Source of the DNA: UBA6224 sp963800205
GTDB taxonomy: Bacteria > Patescibacteriota > Saccharimonadia > Saccharimonadales > UBA4665
DNA length: 64,000 nucleotides
NCBI GenBank assembly: GCA_963800205.1
Contig: CAWCZQ010000001.1
Location: 124,001-188,000 of the forward strand
Direction of reading: 5' to 3'
The first letter of the stretch is position 1. Each line of letters opens with the position of its first letter. Positions 51,047 through 60,085 of this stretch are shown here, piece by piece. Below the pieces are notes generated by a model, which was not told the DNA's origin, did not search any database, and worked only from the letters and a program-made list of their open reading frames with translations. The translations under genes and the position numbers were made by a program.

Positions 51047-51206
51047 AAATAGTATGTCCTTTCTTGGATCCTTGTTCTTCAGTCTGGTACCGCAGTGACC
51101 GTCGAAGAGACGATACATGCAGAGGAACCTTTCCAAACCTGCTTACATTAGTTGTACCCTTACACTAACAGATTGAGGCCAGAGGTGCAAGTTGCACTGC
51201 AAATGC

Positions 51207-51235
51207 TTGACCCTCAGTTAACAGAGGTGTATACT
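51207..51235 (+). promoter_or_regulatory. promoter of rpmE (L31)
   Basis: TTGACC (51207-51212), 17-base spacer, TATACT (51230-51235). Transcription starts near 51242, leaving a leader of about 70 bases before the ATG at 51314. Confidence 0.8.
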
Positions 51236-51313
51236 CCATTGGTTATTACAGTCGACTGCAGTGACGCTCGCTGCTAACCGGCTCAACGTACAAACTAAGG
51301 AGCAGGAGATTTT

Positions 51314-51661
51314 ATGAAAAAGGATATTCATCCAGCCACTTATCGACAGGTCGTATTCCAAGACCTCAACGACAACACCACTTATTTGACTCGTTCTACC
51401 GTTGCCACCACCGAGACTATTAAGCTCGACGGCACCGAATATCCGTTGGTCAAAGTGCACATTAGCAGCAGTTCTCACCCCTTCTACACCGGTGAAGAAC
51501 GCATCATGGACATCGAAGGTCGCGTTGACAAGTTTAAGGCCCGCGCCGCCGCAGGAGCAGCCGCCAAAGAGCGCCGTAGCGCCGCAGCCAAAAAGCAGGC
51601 TACCCGCAAAAACGCCAAAGCCGCCAAAGAAGACGAAAAAAAGCCAGCTGCCGATAAATAG
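51314..51661 (+). CDS. rpmE2: 50S ribosomal protein L31 type B with Ala/Lys-rich tail
   Basis: 115-residue protein. Residues 1-75 are L31 type B: MKKDIHPATYRQVVFQD, VHISSSSHPFYTGEERIMD and GRVDKFKARA; no zinc Cys, as in the type B form. The last 40 residues are an Ala/Lys/Glu-rich extension likely to be disordered or to bind rRNA. AAGGAGCAGGAG precedes the ATG and a clear promoter lies upstream. Zinc-free L31 is often used under zinc shortage, but here it may be the only copy. Confidence 0.96.
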   Translation: MKKDIHPATYRQVVFQDLNDNTTYLTRSTVATTETIKLDGTEYPLVKVHISSSSHPFYTGEERIMDIEGRVDKFKARAAAGAAAKERRSAAAKKQATRKNAKAAKEDEKKPAADK

Positions 51662-51677
51662 CTACTGGCCACACGAA

Positions 51678-51709
51678 ACCGTCCATACTACTGTATCGGG
51701 CGGTTTTTT
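51678..51709 (+). terminator. terminator after rpmE2
   Basis: ACCGTCC pairs with GGGCGGT (one G-U pair), followed by six T. The prfA -10 box follows directly. Confidence 0.75.
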
Positions 51710-51710
51710 G

Positions 51711-51716
51711 TATAAT
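51711..51716 (+). promoter_or_regulatory. -10 element of prfA-prmC
   Basis: TATAAT, 20 bases before the ATG at 51737. The short leader contains AGAAAGAAG. Confidence 0.6.
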
Positions 51717-51736
51717 CAAACTAGAAAGAAGACGTT

Positions 51737-52795
51737 ATGGATTCAAAAGAACAGCAGCTGCGCGACGAATTTGCCGAGATCGAAACGGCCTTACAAGATC
51801 CGGCTATTTTTAGTGACAAATCATATCCCAAACTAGCCAAACGCCGTAGTCAGTTAGAGAACCTGATCTCACTCTTTGATACCAAAGCGCAGTTAGCCGA
51901 CGCCAAAGCACAGGCCCAAGAAATGTTGGACTCTGGAGACAACGAACTTGCGGACTTAGCCAGATCGGAACTGGCAGAACTCGAGACGCAAATCACCACC
52001 AACCTATCAGCACTTACGGAAGCCCTGACGCCGCAGGATCCAAATAATGATCGTGATGTCATTATCGAAATCAGAGCTGCCGCCGGAGGTGATGAATCTG
52101 CTATCTTTGCCGGCGAACTGTACCGTATGTACATCCGGTGGTGCGAAACCCACAATTATAAAACTGAGCTAGTCAGCGAAAGTCCGTCAGAAGCCGGCGG
52201 CTTTAAAGAAATTATTTTTATGGTTCGCGGCGATGAAGTATATAAACACCTTAAATTCGAAGCTGGCGTACATCGCGTGCAGCGGGTACCGGCTACCGAA
52301 AGCCAAGGACGCATCCACACCTCTACTGTCACGGTAGCCGTCTTGCCAGAAGCCGAAGAAACCGATATCGAGATTAACCCCAACGACCTACGTATCGACG
52401 TATATCGAAGTGGCGGTCATGGCGGCCAGAGCGTCAACACGACCGACTCTGCCGTCCGGATTACTCACCTGCCCTCGGGACTCGTGGTTAGTAACCAAGA
52501 CGAAAAGTCTCAAATCAAGAACAAAGACAAAGCTATGAGCGTATTGCGTTCTCGTTTGCTTCAGCAAAAGATAGAAGACGAGCAGCAACAACTATCAGAG
52601 TCTCGCAAAAAACTCATTGGTTCTGGCGACCGCTCAGAAAAAATACGTACCTATAACTTCCCCCAAGACCGCATTACCGATCACCGCATAGGTTACTCGC
52701 GCTCCAACATACCGACAGCCCTCGCCGGTGACATTGACGATCTCATTAGCGAGCTCCTAAAGGCCGAGCATGAGCTACTCGCCAACGACAATTAA
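51737..52795 (+). CDS. prfA: peptide chain release factor 1
   Basis: 352-residue RF1, recognising UAA and UAG. The codon-reading PAT motif is in VQRVPATESQGRIHTST and the GGQ motif in YRSGGHGGQSVNTTD. Full length. It overlaps prmC by 26 bases, the common prfA-prmC pair in which PrmC methylates the GGQ glutamine. Confidence 0.98.
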   Translation: MDSKEQQLRDEFAEIETALQDPAIFSDKSYPKLAKRRSQLENLISLFDTKAQLADAKAQAQEMLDSGDNELADLARSELAELETQITTNLSALTEALTPQDPNNDRDVIIEIRAAAGGDESAIFAGELYRMYIRWCETHNYKTELVSESPSEAGGFKEIIFMVRGDEVYKHLKFEAGVHRVQRVPATESQGRIHTSTVTVAVLPEAEETDIEINPNDLRIDVYRSGGHGGQSVNTTDSAVRITHLPSGLVVSNQDEKSQIKNKDKAMSVLRSRLLQQKIEDEQQQLSESRKKLIGSGDRSEKIRTYNFPQDRITDHRIGYSRSNIPTALAGDIDDLISELLKAEHELLANDN

Positions 52796-53606
52796 ACAGT
52801 TTTTAGCTAGTCAAACCGCCAGCCTCAATGAAGCCGGCGTTGGCACAGCTCGGTTAGACGTTCTAGTGCTGCTCGAAGACGTATTGAACACAAATCGTAC
52901 TCAGATAATTGCTCATCCTGAACGCCAATTAACAGAGGTAGAATACGACTCACTGACGCGCATGGTCGATAAACGTCGGCAGCATATTCCACTGTCATAC
53001 ATACGCGGCAAAGCCGAATTTTATGGGCATGAATTCGCCATAAATGAGTCAGTGCTCGAGCCACGGCCCGAGACGGAAACCATGATAGAGCTACTGGTTC
53101 GTTCCCTGCCCGTGCCTGGTACTATCATTGATATTGGCACTGGTTCTGGAGCACTCGCCATTACCGCCAAAAAAGAATTACTCACGCCGACTGTTTATGC
53201 CGTAGATATCAGTCAAAAATGTTTGCAGGTTGCTGCCAATAACGCAGCGAAGCTCGCTGCAGACATCACTTTAGTGTGCGGCGACTTGCTGACGCCCCTT
53301 GCCGACCGCGATATGGACCGCGATATTGTTCTTTTGTGTAACCTACCGTATGTTCCGGATAGTTTTAAGGTAAATCGGGCAGCCCTGCACGAACCAAAGC
53401 TAGCGCTCTATGGTGGCACCGACGGGCTCAATGTATACCGAAAGCTGTTTACCAGCACTGCCCTCGAACAGATCCAACCTTCTCACATACTCACCGAAGC
53501 CCTCCCTCCTCAGCATGAGGAACTAGCCGCCATCGCTGCAGCAGCGCGCTACGAACTATCGCAAAGCGACGATTTTATACAAGTCTTTGCACGATCGACA
53601 CCGTAG
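52770..53606 (+). CDS. prmC: release factor glutamine methyltransferase
   Basis: 278-residue PrmC/HemK. The N-terminal helical domain binds the release factor; the SAM site is IIDIGTGSGALAITAKK, and the catalytic NPPY motif is here NLPYVPDSF, a conservative variant. LSYIRGKAEFYGHEF and LEPRPETETMIELL are family marks. Overlaps the prfA end, so translation is coupled. Confidence 0.96.
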   Translation: MSYSPTTIKQFLASQTASLNEAGVGTARLDVLVLLEDVLNTNRTQIIAHPERQLTEVEYDSLTRMVDKRRQHIPLSYIRGKAEFYGHEFAINESVLEPRPETETMIELLVRSLPVPGTIIDIGTGSGALAITAKKELLTPTVYAVDISQKCLQVAANNAAKLAADITLVCGDLLTPLADRDMDRDIVLLCNLPYVPDSFKVNRAALHEPKLALYGGTDGLNVYRKLFTSTALEQIQPSHILTEALPPQHEELAAIAAAARYELSQSDDFIQVFARSTP

Positions 53607-53655
53607 CGTCGATTGCACAAGAAAATGTTAGCGGTCTCTTGCCGTTTTTATATTA

Positions 53656-54942
53656 CTATTGAGCGTCGGCTGTACCGAGTGTAATGGTAACCGATATTGT
53701 CTTGTCGCCGCGCACGACCGTAAGAGTTACGAGGTCGCCGGGCTTATGTGCCCCGAGTAAAGTAGTGAGGTTCTTATCTTCAGTAATGGCTTTGCCATTA
53801 ACTTTGGTGATGATGTCGCCTTCTTTAAGGCCTGCACGGTCGGCAGGAGTATCGGGCAACACGCCCGCATCGCCACTCAAGTGCTCGGGGATAATATATG
53901 CGCCTTCATCAGCCGACAGGTCATATTGCTTTGCCAGCGATGCATTGAGCATCATATAGTGCACACCCAAGAATGGGCGCTTAAAGGAACCACTCTGCAA
54001 CACCTGCTCAATCAAGCCGCGTACATCATCTATCGGTATAGCAAAGCCGATATTCTGCGCTCCACTGGCTATTGCCGTGTTGACGCCAATCACCTGACCA
54101 TTGATGTTCACAAGCGGCCCGCCTGAGTTACCTTGGTTAATGGCCGCATCGGTTTGTATGAGGTTACCCAAATCTTCGGTCCCAGCCGCACTCATACCCT
54201 CACCGCTACTGGCCTGCACATTTCGTCCAAAGCCAGAGATAATACCGGCCGTCACCGAGTTCTGAAATTCACCCAGCGCATTGCCGATAGCCACCACTGA
54301 GTCGCCGATGTTCGCTGTGGAAGAATCGCCAAGTTCGGCTGGTTTGAGGGTATGACCCTTGAGGTCCGTAATCTTCAAAAAAGCTATGTCCAGGCTGTCG
54401 TTGGTATTTGTTCGGCCTAATACCTTTACGTTGTCGTACTGCGTACCGTCAGATAGCGTCACGGCCACGCTTGTAACACCTGCCGGTACAACGTGGCGAT
54501 TTGTCATAATGACACCCGTTTTCGAGATAATAATGCCCGTGCCGGCCGCTTCGGTCGTCGGACTGTAGCCAAAGAAATTCTGAGAGCCACTGGTCGTCAC
54601 ATTGACCGACACCACACTAGGCCCGACATCCTTTGCGATCTGGTTAATCAGTTGACCACGGGTTGTTATTACCTGTCGCTGGCCAGCTAACGAGTTAGAT
54701 AACGCTGCTTGGTCGCTGTCATTATTTGCCAGCAAGCCTCCACCAAAACCGGCGGCCGCCGCAATAACTATGGCGACGAAGCCAGTCGCGATTTTATTCC
54801 AGGCGATACTCCCGAGCCGCTGCCTATGTTGCCGGGCCGTATCCCGGCTGGTATTCCATGAGTGGCGCAGCTGCGATGTGTAGCCGCTAAAACGATCATT
54901 CTTTTCCGGTTTGTCAGTAGTTATTGGTGTTTCCTGCTTCAT
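53656..54942 (-). CDS. HtrA/DegP-type serine protease with PDZ domain
   Basis: 428-residue membrane-anchored S1C protease: a cytoplasmic N-terminus, one helix (about 50-75, GFVAIVIAAAAGFGGGLLA), and a trypsin-like domain with His in VIMTNRHVV, Asp in NDSLDIAFLKI and Ser in QGNSGGPLVNINGQVIGVN. One PDZ domain (about 325-425) follows. It degrades or refolds damaged envelope proteins. Start at 54942, directly after the stop of the upstream membrane gene, so part of the LCP-membrane protein-htrA run. Confidence 0.95.
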   Translation of the reverse strand: MKQETPITTDKPEKNDRFSGYTSQLRHSWNTSRDTARQHRQRLGSIAWNKIATGFVAIVIAAAAGFGGGLLANNDSDQAALSNSLAGQRQVITTRGQLINQIAKDVGPSVVSVNVTTSGSQNFFGYSPTTEAAGTGIIISKTGVIMTNRHVVPAGVTSVAVTLSDGTQYDNVKVLGRTNTNDSLDIAFLKITDLKGHTLKPAELGDSSTANIGDSVVAIGNALGEFQNSVTAGIISGFGRNVQASSGEGMSAAGTEDLGNLIQTDAAINQGNSGGPLVNINGQVIGVNTAIASGAQNIGFAIPIDDVRGLIEQVLQSGSFKRPFLGVHYMMLNASLAKQYDLSADEGAYIIPEHLSGDAGVLPDTPADRAGLKEGDIITKVNGKAITEDKNLTTLLGAHKPGDLVTLTVVRGDKTISVTITLGTADAQ

Positions 54943-54943
54943 A

Positions 54944-55705
54944 TTAAACAACTTTATCCCCCCAATCTGAGAAAACGATTAAAACAAGTAGTATTATCAG
55001 CATGACCGTCAGCATTTGCCGGCGCAGTAAGCTAGTTAACTTTTGATGGTGGTCAAAGTAATACAATATAGCCAATCCGTAACCAACCGTCGTTAAGATA
55101 ATCGTCGGTTGCGCTATGACAGCAAAGTAGTACAGCAACCAGTGCCCCAATAACCACACCAACGCCGCCGCAAAGTACGCCCACAGATACGACAACATCT
55201 TAGAGTACGGCTCTTCAAAGCTATCAAAGAAATGTCGCGCCGCCACATAGCAAATCAGTGCCGAGATAAATACCAGACCAAACAACGGACCATCGGTCCA
55301 TACCGCGTACAGCGCCATCAGACCGACAAATTGTGCTACAAAAGCCTGCAATGAAACCCGCACAATACCCGTCCCCGGCTTGAGTATCAGCAGCCAGGCA
55401 GCATATAACGCAGCCCACAGCACTTGCAGTAGCGGACGATCCAAGGAAAGCTGCATGAATATGACCGCCGATATACCGACCGTCAAATCAACCGCATTCG
55501 CCCGTAATATCGCCGGCCAAAACCGGGGTCGCACCGCAAACATACGCCACTTACTCAGCACAACAAGCGCCAGCGCCAGCGGCAAACCTAAATAACTTAC
55601 TCGCAGCACCACAAACAATAACACCGGTAATGCTGCGACCAGCAACAGGTGGAAAATATGCGAAAAGCCTTGGGTGGGCCGTAATTTACTAACGAGTGGT
55701 TTCAT
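54944..55705 (-). CDS. hypothetical polytopic membrane protein
   Basis: 253-residue protein with about eight hydrophobic helices joined by short loops and no recognisable catalytic motif. Aromatic-rich middle segments (FFDSFEEPYSKMLSYLWAYF) and a short charged C-terminus. It overlaps the end of the LCP gene by 17 bases and abuts the htrA gene, so it is likely an envelope component. No family assigned. Confidence 0.65.
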   Translation of the reverse strand: MKPLVSKLRPTQGFSHIFHLLLVAALPVLLFVVLRVSYLGLPLALALVVLSKWRMFAVRPRFWPAILRANAVDLTVGISAVIFMQLSLDRPLLQVLWAALYAAWLLILKPGTGIVRVSLQAFVAQFVGLMALYAVWTDGPLFGLVFISALICYVAARHFFDSFEEPYSKMLSYLWAYFAAALVWLLGHWLLYYFAVIAQPTIILTTVGYGLAILYYFDHHQKLTSLLRRQMLTVMLIILLVLIVFSDWGDKVV

Positions 55706-57308
55706 TGCTTCCAAGGATGATTATAAAGTCAGCACCCTGTGCCTGTACACCCCCCGGCAATGTTCTGGTGGCTTTGGCACCAAACCGTCGTTCCAGATAA
55801 TTTTGTGTATACGGGTATTTTTTGTTGGCAACCCGGACAACTTGCGTCTTGGTCAGGCGCTGGCTCGACTCGTAGCCGCCAACGACGCTATAGCCGTATG
55901 TCTTCAAGTCGGTCGCCTGCTGCGAAGCTAAATCAGCTTGATTCGTCGCATTCAGCACCAATACTTTTGCCTTTTCTTTAATTATGTAGCCGTCGGGCAG
56001 TTGCTGCCGTATATAGCGCTTAATGTCGTCGTACTGAAACAGTCCGGCTAGTGGCAGAACAATCGACTGATTCCCGGCCCGGCCAGTCGTCACCAGGCTT
56101 TTATCTTCGTCTCCCAGCCCCAGCGACGTAACCTTGCTGTCGTCAATATCTTTCGTCAGCTGATAGACACGGGCGGCGTCCTGTATGCTCAGGTCTGTTT
56201 TGACATTATTACCGAAGTTATTCATCAGTTTAGAAATCTTCACAGGGTTACTGACGGTGCCTAGGTTTGCGACCTTATCTTTCAGCGCCGTCAACACGGC
56301 TCGTTGCCGATTAGAGCGCGCAAAGTCAGAACTCGTGTGGCGCGATCGCACGTACATCAAGGCTTTATCACCACTAAATTTCTGTACGCCCTGCCGTGCC
56401 AGTGTGGCGTTCCAGTTGTTTTCCCAGGCCATCGTCGGGTCATACAGCGTTTCGGGGACGTTTACCGTCACACCGCCAACCGTGTTAATCGCCTGCTTAA
56501 ACGATACGAAATTCACCAACATATTGTAGTGGAGCGATATACCAAGCACCTGTTCGATTGCCTGATCTGCCGTGGCAAAACCGGCCTGTACGGCTTTCGT
56601 GTTGGCATTGCTGGAATCTATGCGGCCCAAGTAATCATATTTGCCTGTTTCGTAGGCGGCATTTATCTTCATCGAGCCGTAGCCGGGCAACTGTATCCAT
56701 AAATCGCGTGGTACACTCACCAAACTTACCTTTTTATTAACCGGATCTATACTGGCCACCATTAACGTATCAGTTAAGTCAGGGGCTTCATGGCCATCGC
56801 CGCCATTACCAATCAGCAATATATTGACGCGTCCATCGCCTTCGCCTTTGAGTAAATTAGGGTTAACCTTCTTTTCCAGCGACACCGCACTTCGGCCGTC
56901 ACTGGTAAATGCTCGGTGCAGGTTAAAGTAGGCCTGGCCAAACAGCCAGCCGCCCACTCCCAGCAGCACCGCAAAGGACGCCATCACCGATACAAACCCC
57001 CGGCTCTGTACCAAACGCCGCTTACGCCGGACGCTTGGTTGGCGTTTTAACAGTTCTGCTGCCCCAGGCAAACGCATATCCAGTGGTTTGCCCTGCGGTT
57101 TTACCTGAACAGAAGGAGCGGCCGGTGGTGCGCTCGGTTGAGCCACCGCAGCAGGCCTCACATTAGTAGGCCGCCGCAGCGACTGGGGTCGGGAGTCTAC
57201 ATAGACTCGAGATGACCGCACCGGTTGGGTGGGTCGAGTAATAAATCCATCACTGGTGTTGCGTCCAAACCTCTCCGGTGAACGCCTTGGCATTTGTGTG
57301 TTTTCCAT
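55689..57308 (-). CDS. LytR-CpsA-Psr (LCP) family protein with LytR_C domain
   Basis: 539-residue enzyme that in Gram-positive bacteria transfers polymers from undecaprenyl phosphate to the wall. It has an Arg/Pro-rich cytoplasmic N-terminus (about 1-105), one helix (about 110-130), the LCP catalytic domain (about 165-330: ILLIGNGGDGHEAPDLTD, VSLVSVPRDLWIQLP, GGVTVNVPETLYDP, ALMYVRSRHTSSDFARSNRQ with the key Arg residues) and a C-terminal LytR_C domain (about 440-535). The start at 57308 (MENTQ) lies 16 bases after TATACT. Longer frames upstream cross the divergent lepB promoter. Confidence 0.94.
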   Translation of the reverse strand: MENTQMPRRSPERFGRNTSDGFITRPTQPVRSSRVYVDSRPQSLRRPTNVRPAAVAQPSAPPAAPSVQVKPQGKPLDMRLPGAAELLKRQPSVRRKRRLVQSRGFVSVMASFAVLLGVGGWLFGQAYFNLHRAFTSDGRSAVSLEKKVNPNLLKGEGDGRVNILLIGNGGDGHEAPDLTDTLMVASIDPVNKKVSLVSVPRDLWIQLPGYGSMKINAAYETGKYDYLGRIDSSNANTKAVQAGFATADQAIEQVLGISLHYNMLVNFVSFKQAINTVGGVTVNVPETLYDPTMAWENNWNATLARQGVQKFSGDKALMYVRSRHTSSDFARSNRQRAVLTALKDKVANLGTVSNPVKISKLMNNFGNNVKTDLSIQDAARVYQLTKDIDDSKVTSLGLGDEDKSLVTTGRAGNQSIVLPLAGLFQYDDIKRYIRQQLPDGYIIKEKAKVLVLNATNQADLASQQATDLKTYGYSVVGGYESSQRLTKTQVVRVANKKYPYTQNYLERRFGAKATRTLPGGVQAQGADFIIILGSNETTR

Positions 57309-57379
57309 GGCGACTACTGTGCGTAGTATACCGCTTTCGCTTACTAGCGTAAACAGTGTTATCAAAACCCAAAATAAGT

Positions 57380-57385
57380 TATAGT
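57380..57385 (+). promoter_or_regulatory. -10 element of the signal peptidase gene
   Basis: TATAGT, 9 bases before the ATG at 57395. Confidence 0.45.
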
Positions 57386-57394
57386 TACATATTA

Positions 57395-58075
57395 ATGGAC
57401 TCAAAAAACACACCTTCAAACAATCAGGCGGGACCCGGCGCGCCGCAATCATTGCCGCCACAGCCACCCACACATGCCAAACCTCGTCACAAAAAAACGA
57501 TTATTAAAGAACTTCTGTCGACCGCCGGTATTTTGGGCGCGGCTTTTGCCATTGCGCTCTTACTCATCGCCTTCGTATTTCAGTCGTACGCTGTCGATGG
57601 TCCCAGCATGCAGCAGACCCTGCACAACAACGATCGCCTCATCGTCTGGAAAGTGCCGCGTACCTGGGCTCGCATCACCCACCACAATTACATACCGAAG
57701 CGCGGTGATGTGATTGTGTTTCAGCAATCCGGTTTGGCCGAATTCGGCCAAGACAACCAGCGCCAACTGATCAAACGGGTCATCGGCCTGCCCGGTGATC
57801 GCGTCGTCGTCAAAAATGGCAGTATTAAGATCTACAATCAAGAAAATCCGCAGGGATTCGACCCCGACCAAACCCTCCCGTACGGCGAGAATAATGCCAT
57901 ACCTTACACTGGCGGCAACATCGATGTTACGTTGGATGAAGATGAACTGTTTGTCTGCGGTGATAATCGCCCCGATTCACTCGATTCTCGCTCGTTCGGC
58001 CCCATCAAGGCCGACCAAGTAGTTGGCAAACTAATCGCCAGAATCTTACCGCTCAAAGACGCCGAACGTTTCTAG
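57395..58075 (+). CDS. lepB: signal peptidase I
   Basis: 226-residue SPase I that cuts Sec signal peptides on the outer face. Pro/Gln-rich N-terminus, one helix (about 42-62), catalytic Ser71 in YAVDGPSMQQTL, catalytic Lys127 in QLIKRVIGLPGD, and the C-terminal VCGDNRPDSLDSRSFGPI box. Start at 57395 with a -10 box 9 bases upstream and no Shine-Dalgarno. Divergent from the LCP gene. Confidence 0.97.
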   Translation: MDSKNTPSNNQAGPGAPQSLPPQPPTHAKPRHKKTIIKELLSTAGILGAAFAIALLLIAFVFQSYAVDGPSMQQTLHNNDRLIVWKVPRTWARITHHNYIPKRGDVIVFQQSGLAEFGQDNQRQLIKRVIGLPGDRVVVKNGSIKIYNQENPQGFDPDQTLPYGENNAIPYTGGNIDVTLDEDELFVCGDNRPDSLDSRSFGPIKADQVVGKLIARILPLKDAERF

Positions 58076-58118
58076 CTACCCCTTGCTAATCCCGTAATGT
58101 TTCCTTTTCGATATATCA

Positions 58119-58158
58119 AAAACCATAGTATTTACCATATGGTAAATACTATGGTTTT
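58119..58158. repeat. 40-bp perfect palindrome between lepB and parB
   Basis: Two 20-base arms meet without a spacer at ACCATATGGT (centre 58138/58139); the outer ends are AAAACCATAG and CTATGGTTTT. It lies 43 bases after lepB and 112 before the end of parB, which converge on it. It may be a symmetric two-way terminator (T4-T5 on each strand) or a protein-binding site. The rest of 58160-58270 shows nothing I can name. Confidence 0.85.
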
Positions 58159-58270
58159 AATCATCTCTATCATACTGACCTACTCCTACGAGAAGCACTA
58201 GGGCCAACGTGTGGGCGGTTTATCGGTTAGTAGAAAATGCCAGACGACGTAGCTAATCAAACTCGCAGAG

Positions 58271-59134
58271 CTACTCATTCCGTAAGGATGCGATAATTCG
58301 TTGTAGTTCTTCGTCGCTCGTAAATGATATCTCGAGCTTACCACCCTTGGCGGTTCGTCTTATGTGCACTGGCGTGGCAAAACGTTGGCTGAGTGCCTTT
58401 GTCTCTGGTGTTTCAGTACTTACTCGAGCCGAGGCGGTTTGCCTGTCCTTGGCACCTGCTTTTACACTGGTGACGAATCGCTCCGCCTGGCGGACCGACC
58501 ACCCCTGAGATTCTATGGCCTCAAGGAGTTGCTCTTGCAGCTCTGGCTTATCTTTGAGCGCCAAAATCGCACGCGCATGCCCTTCGTTGATACGCTTTTG
58601 GTTCAGTGCCAATTGGGCCGGCGCTGGTAGCTGCAACAACCGTACCGTGTTGCTTATCGCCGGAACGCTTTTACCTAATCGCTTACTGATAGCTTCGTAT
58701 GTCAGGTTAAATTGCTGGTGCAATCGTTCTATCGACACCGCCTGCTCTAACGCCGACAAATCTTGTCGCTGTACGTTTTCGACAAGCGCTATCTCGAGGC
58801 GATCCTGTTGCTTGAGCGAACGGACTATCGCCGGTACCGAGCTTAGTTTGGCAAGCTTCGCTGCCCGCCAGCGGCGTTCACCGGCAATTATCTGAAAGCC
58901 ATCGTCATGTACCGTCACCACTAGCGGTTGTAGTACGCCATGGTTTTTAATCGACACCGCTAGCTCCTGCAACGCTTCTTCGTCAAAATGCTGCCGGGGC
59001 TGATCTTTATCGGGGGTGATCTTGCTAATCGGTAAGCGCTGGACGCGCTCGTTTTCCTCCAGCAACAACGAATTATCAAAGTTTTGTGGAATTAAAGACC
59101 CAAAACCCCGCCCGAGCCCTTTCGATGCTGCCAT
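58271..59134 (-). CDS. parB: chromosome partitioning protein ParB
   Basis: 287-residue ParB/Spo0J. It begins KGLGRGFGSLIPQNF; the N-terminal CTPase/nuclease-like domain has ISKITPDKDQPRQHFDEEAL, ITPDKDQPR and the C-motif GERRWRAAKLA; then ENVQRQDLSALEQA and the helix-turn-helix TYEAISKRLGKSVPAISNTV. It binds parS and loads onto DNA near the origin. AGAAGGAG precedes the ATG at 59134. It is 73 bases after parA. No classical parS (TGTTTCACGTGAAACA) was spotted. Confidence 0.97.
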   Translation of the reverse strand: MAASKGLGRGFGSLIPQNFDNSLLLEENERVQRLPISKITPDKDQPRQHFDEEALQELAVSIKNHGVLQPLVVTVHDDGFQIIAGERRWRAAKLAKLSSVPAIVRSLKQQDRLEIALVENVQRQDLSALEQAVSIERLHQQFNLTYEAISKRLGKSVPAISNTVRLLQLPAPAQLALNQKRINEGHARAILALKDKPELQEQLLEAIESQGWSVRQAERFVTSVKAGAKDRQTASARVSTETPETKALSQRFATPVHIRRTAKGGKLEISFTSDEELQRIIASLRNE

Positions 59135-59207
59135 TACCCGATACTCCTTCTGTAACCAAAGCCATCTACCATATGCCATCTATCAATTACCGCAAGAATG
59201 CACCGCA

Positions 59208-59972
59208 TTATTTGCCGCCTTTCGCGCGTTTGTGTACCTCTTTGGCAAGGTTTTTGTACGCCTTGGCGCCCTTACTCCACTTGTCATGTTCAAAGATATG
59301 TTTGCCATGGCTGGGTGCTTCGGCTAGGCGAACGTTGCGCGGCACCACCACATCAAATACCTTATCGCCAAAATGCTGGCTCACTTCATCCTTTACTTGT
59401 TCAGATAAGGTCGTGCGGCTATCGTACATCGTTAGTACCACGCCCAGTAATTCCAAATTGGTATTCAACCCGCTGCGCACCATCTGCACCACGTTTAATA
59501 ATTGGCTCAATCCTTCCAGTGCGTAGTATTCCGCCTGCACGGGTATCAGCAGGCTGTCGGCCGCAGCCAACGCGTTTACCGTTAGCAAGCTCAAGGCTGG
59601 CGGGCAGTCGATAAATATATAGTCATACTCCAACGATTCTAGCGCCCGGCGCAGCACGGTTTCTCGCTCCGGATGGTCCACAAGCTCTACCTCCAGCGCC
59701 GCCAGCTGCCCGTCGGTTGGCAACACATGCAGTCGTTCGGCAGCCGGCTTTACCACATCAATGGCTTTTGCCTGCTCCAGCAGGACGTGGTACGTGCCCG
59801 GCTCGTCTGCATTGTGCGACACACCCAATCCGCTCGTGGCGTTACCTTGCGGGTCAAGATCAACAATAAGTACCGAATGTCCTTGGCGAGCCAAATATGC
59901 TCCAACATTAATAGCCGTGGTGGTTTTGCCTACCCCACCCTTTTGATTTAGTACTGCAACAATGTGAGACAT
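59208..59972 (-). CDS. parA: chromosome partitioning ATPase ParA (Soj)
   Basis: 254-residue Walker-type ATPase. Deviant Walker A LNQKGGVGKTTTAINVGAYL, switch I HVLPTDGQLAALEVEL, Walker B IFIDCPPALSLLTVNALAA. It forms the moving gradient that separates ParB-bound origins. Full length for the Soj group, with no N-terminal DNA-binding domain. Upstream gene of the parAB pair, which suggests the replication origin may be near. Confidence 0.98.
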   Translation of the reverse strand: MSHIVAVLNQKGGVGKTTTAINVGAYLARQGHSVLIVDLDPQGNATSGLGVSHNADEPGTYHVLLEQAKAIDVVKPAAERLHVLPTDGQLAALEVELVDHPERETVLRRALESLEYDYIFIDCPPALSLLTVNALAAADSLLIPVQAEYYALEGLSQLLNVVQMVRSGLNTNLELLGVVLTMYDSRTTLSEQVKDEVSQHFGDKVFDVVVPRNVRLAEAPSHGKHIFEHDKWSKGAKAYKNLAKEVHKRAKGGK

Positions 59973-60071
59973 TTTGTGTGTTTTACTCCATTATGCTTTG
60001 GCTCTATCATAGCAGATTGCCCAAGCTCTAGTGTTATTCTATCACTGGTAGCGGCGTATTACGATAAGCGC

Positions 60072-60077
60072 TATACT
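60072..60077 (+). promoter_or_regulatory. -10 element of the gene at 60086 (leaderless type)
   Basis: TATACT, 8 bases before the ATG at 60086. Confidence 0.45.
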
Positions 60078-60085
60078 TAATGGTA

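Noticed and set aside
59208..60080. Replication origin next to parAB
   Set aside because: No dnaA, dnaN, gidA/gidB or DnaA-box cluster was seen; parAB only hints that an origin could be near.
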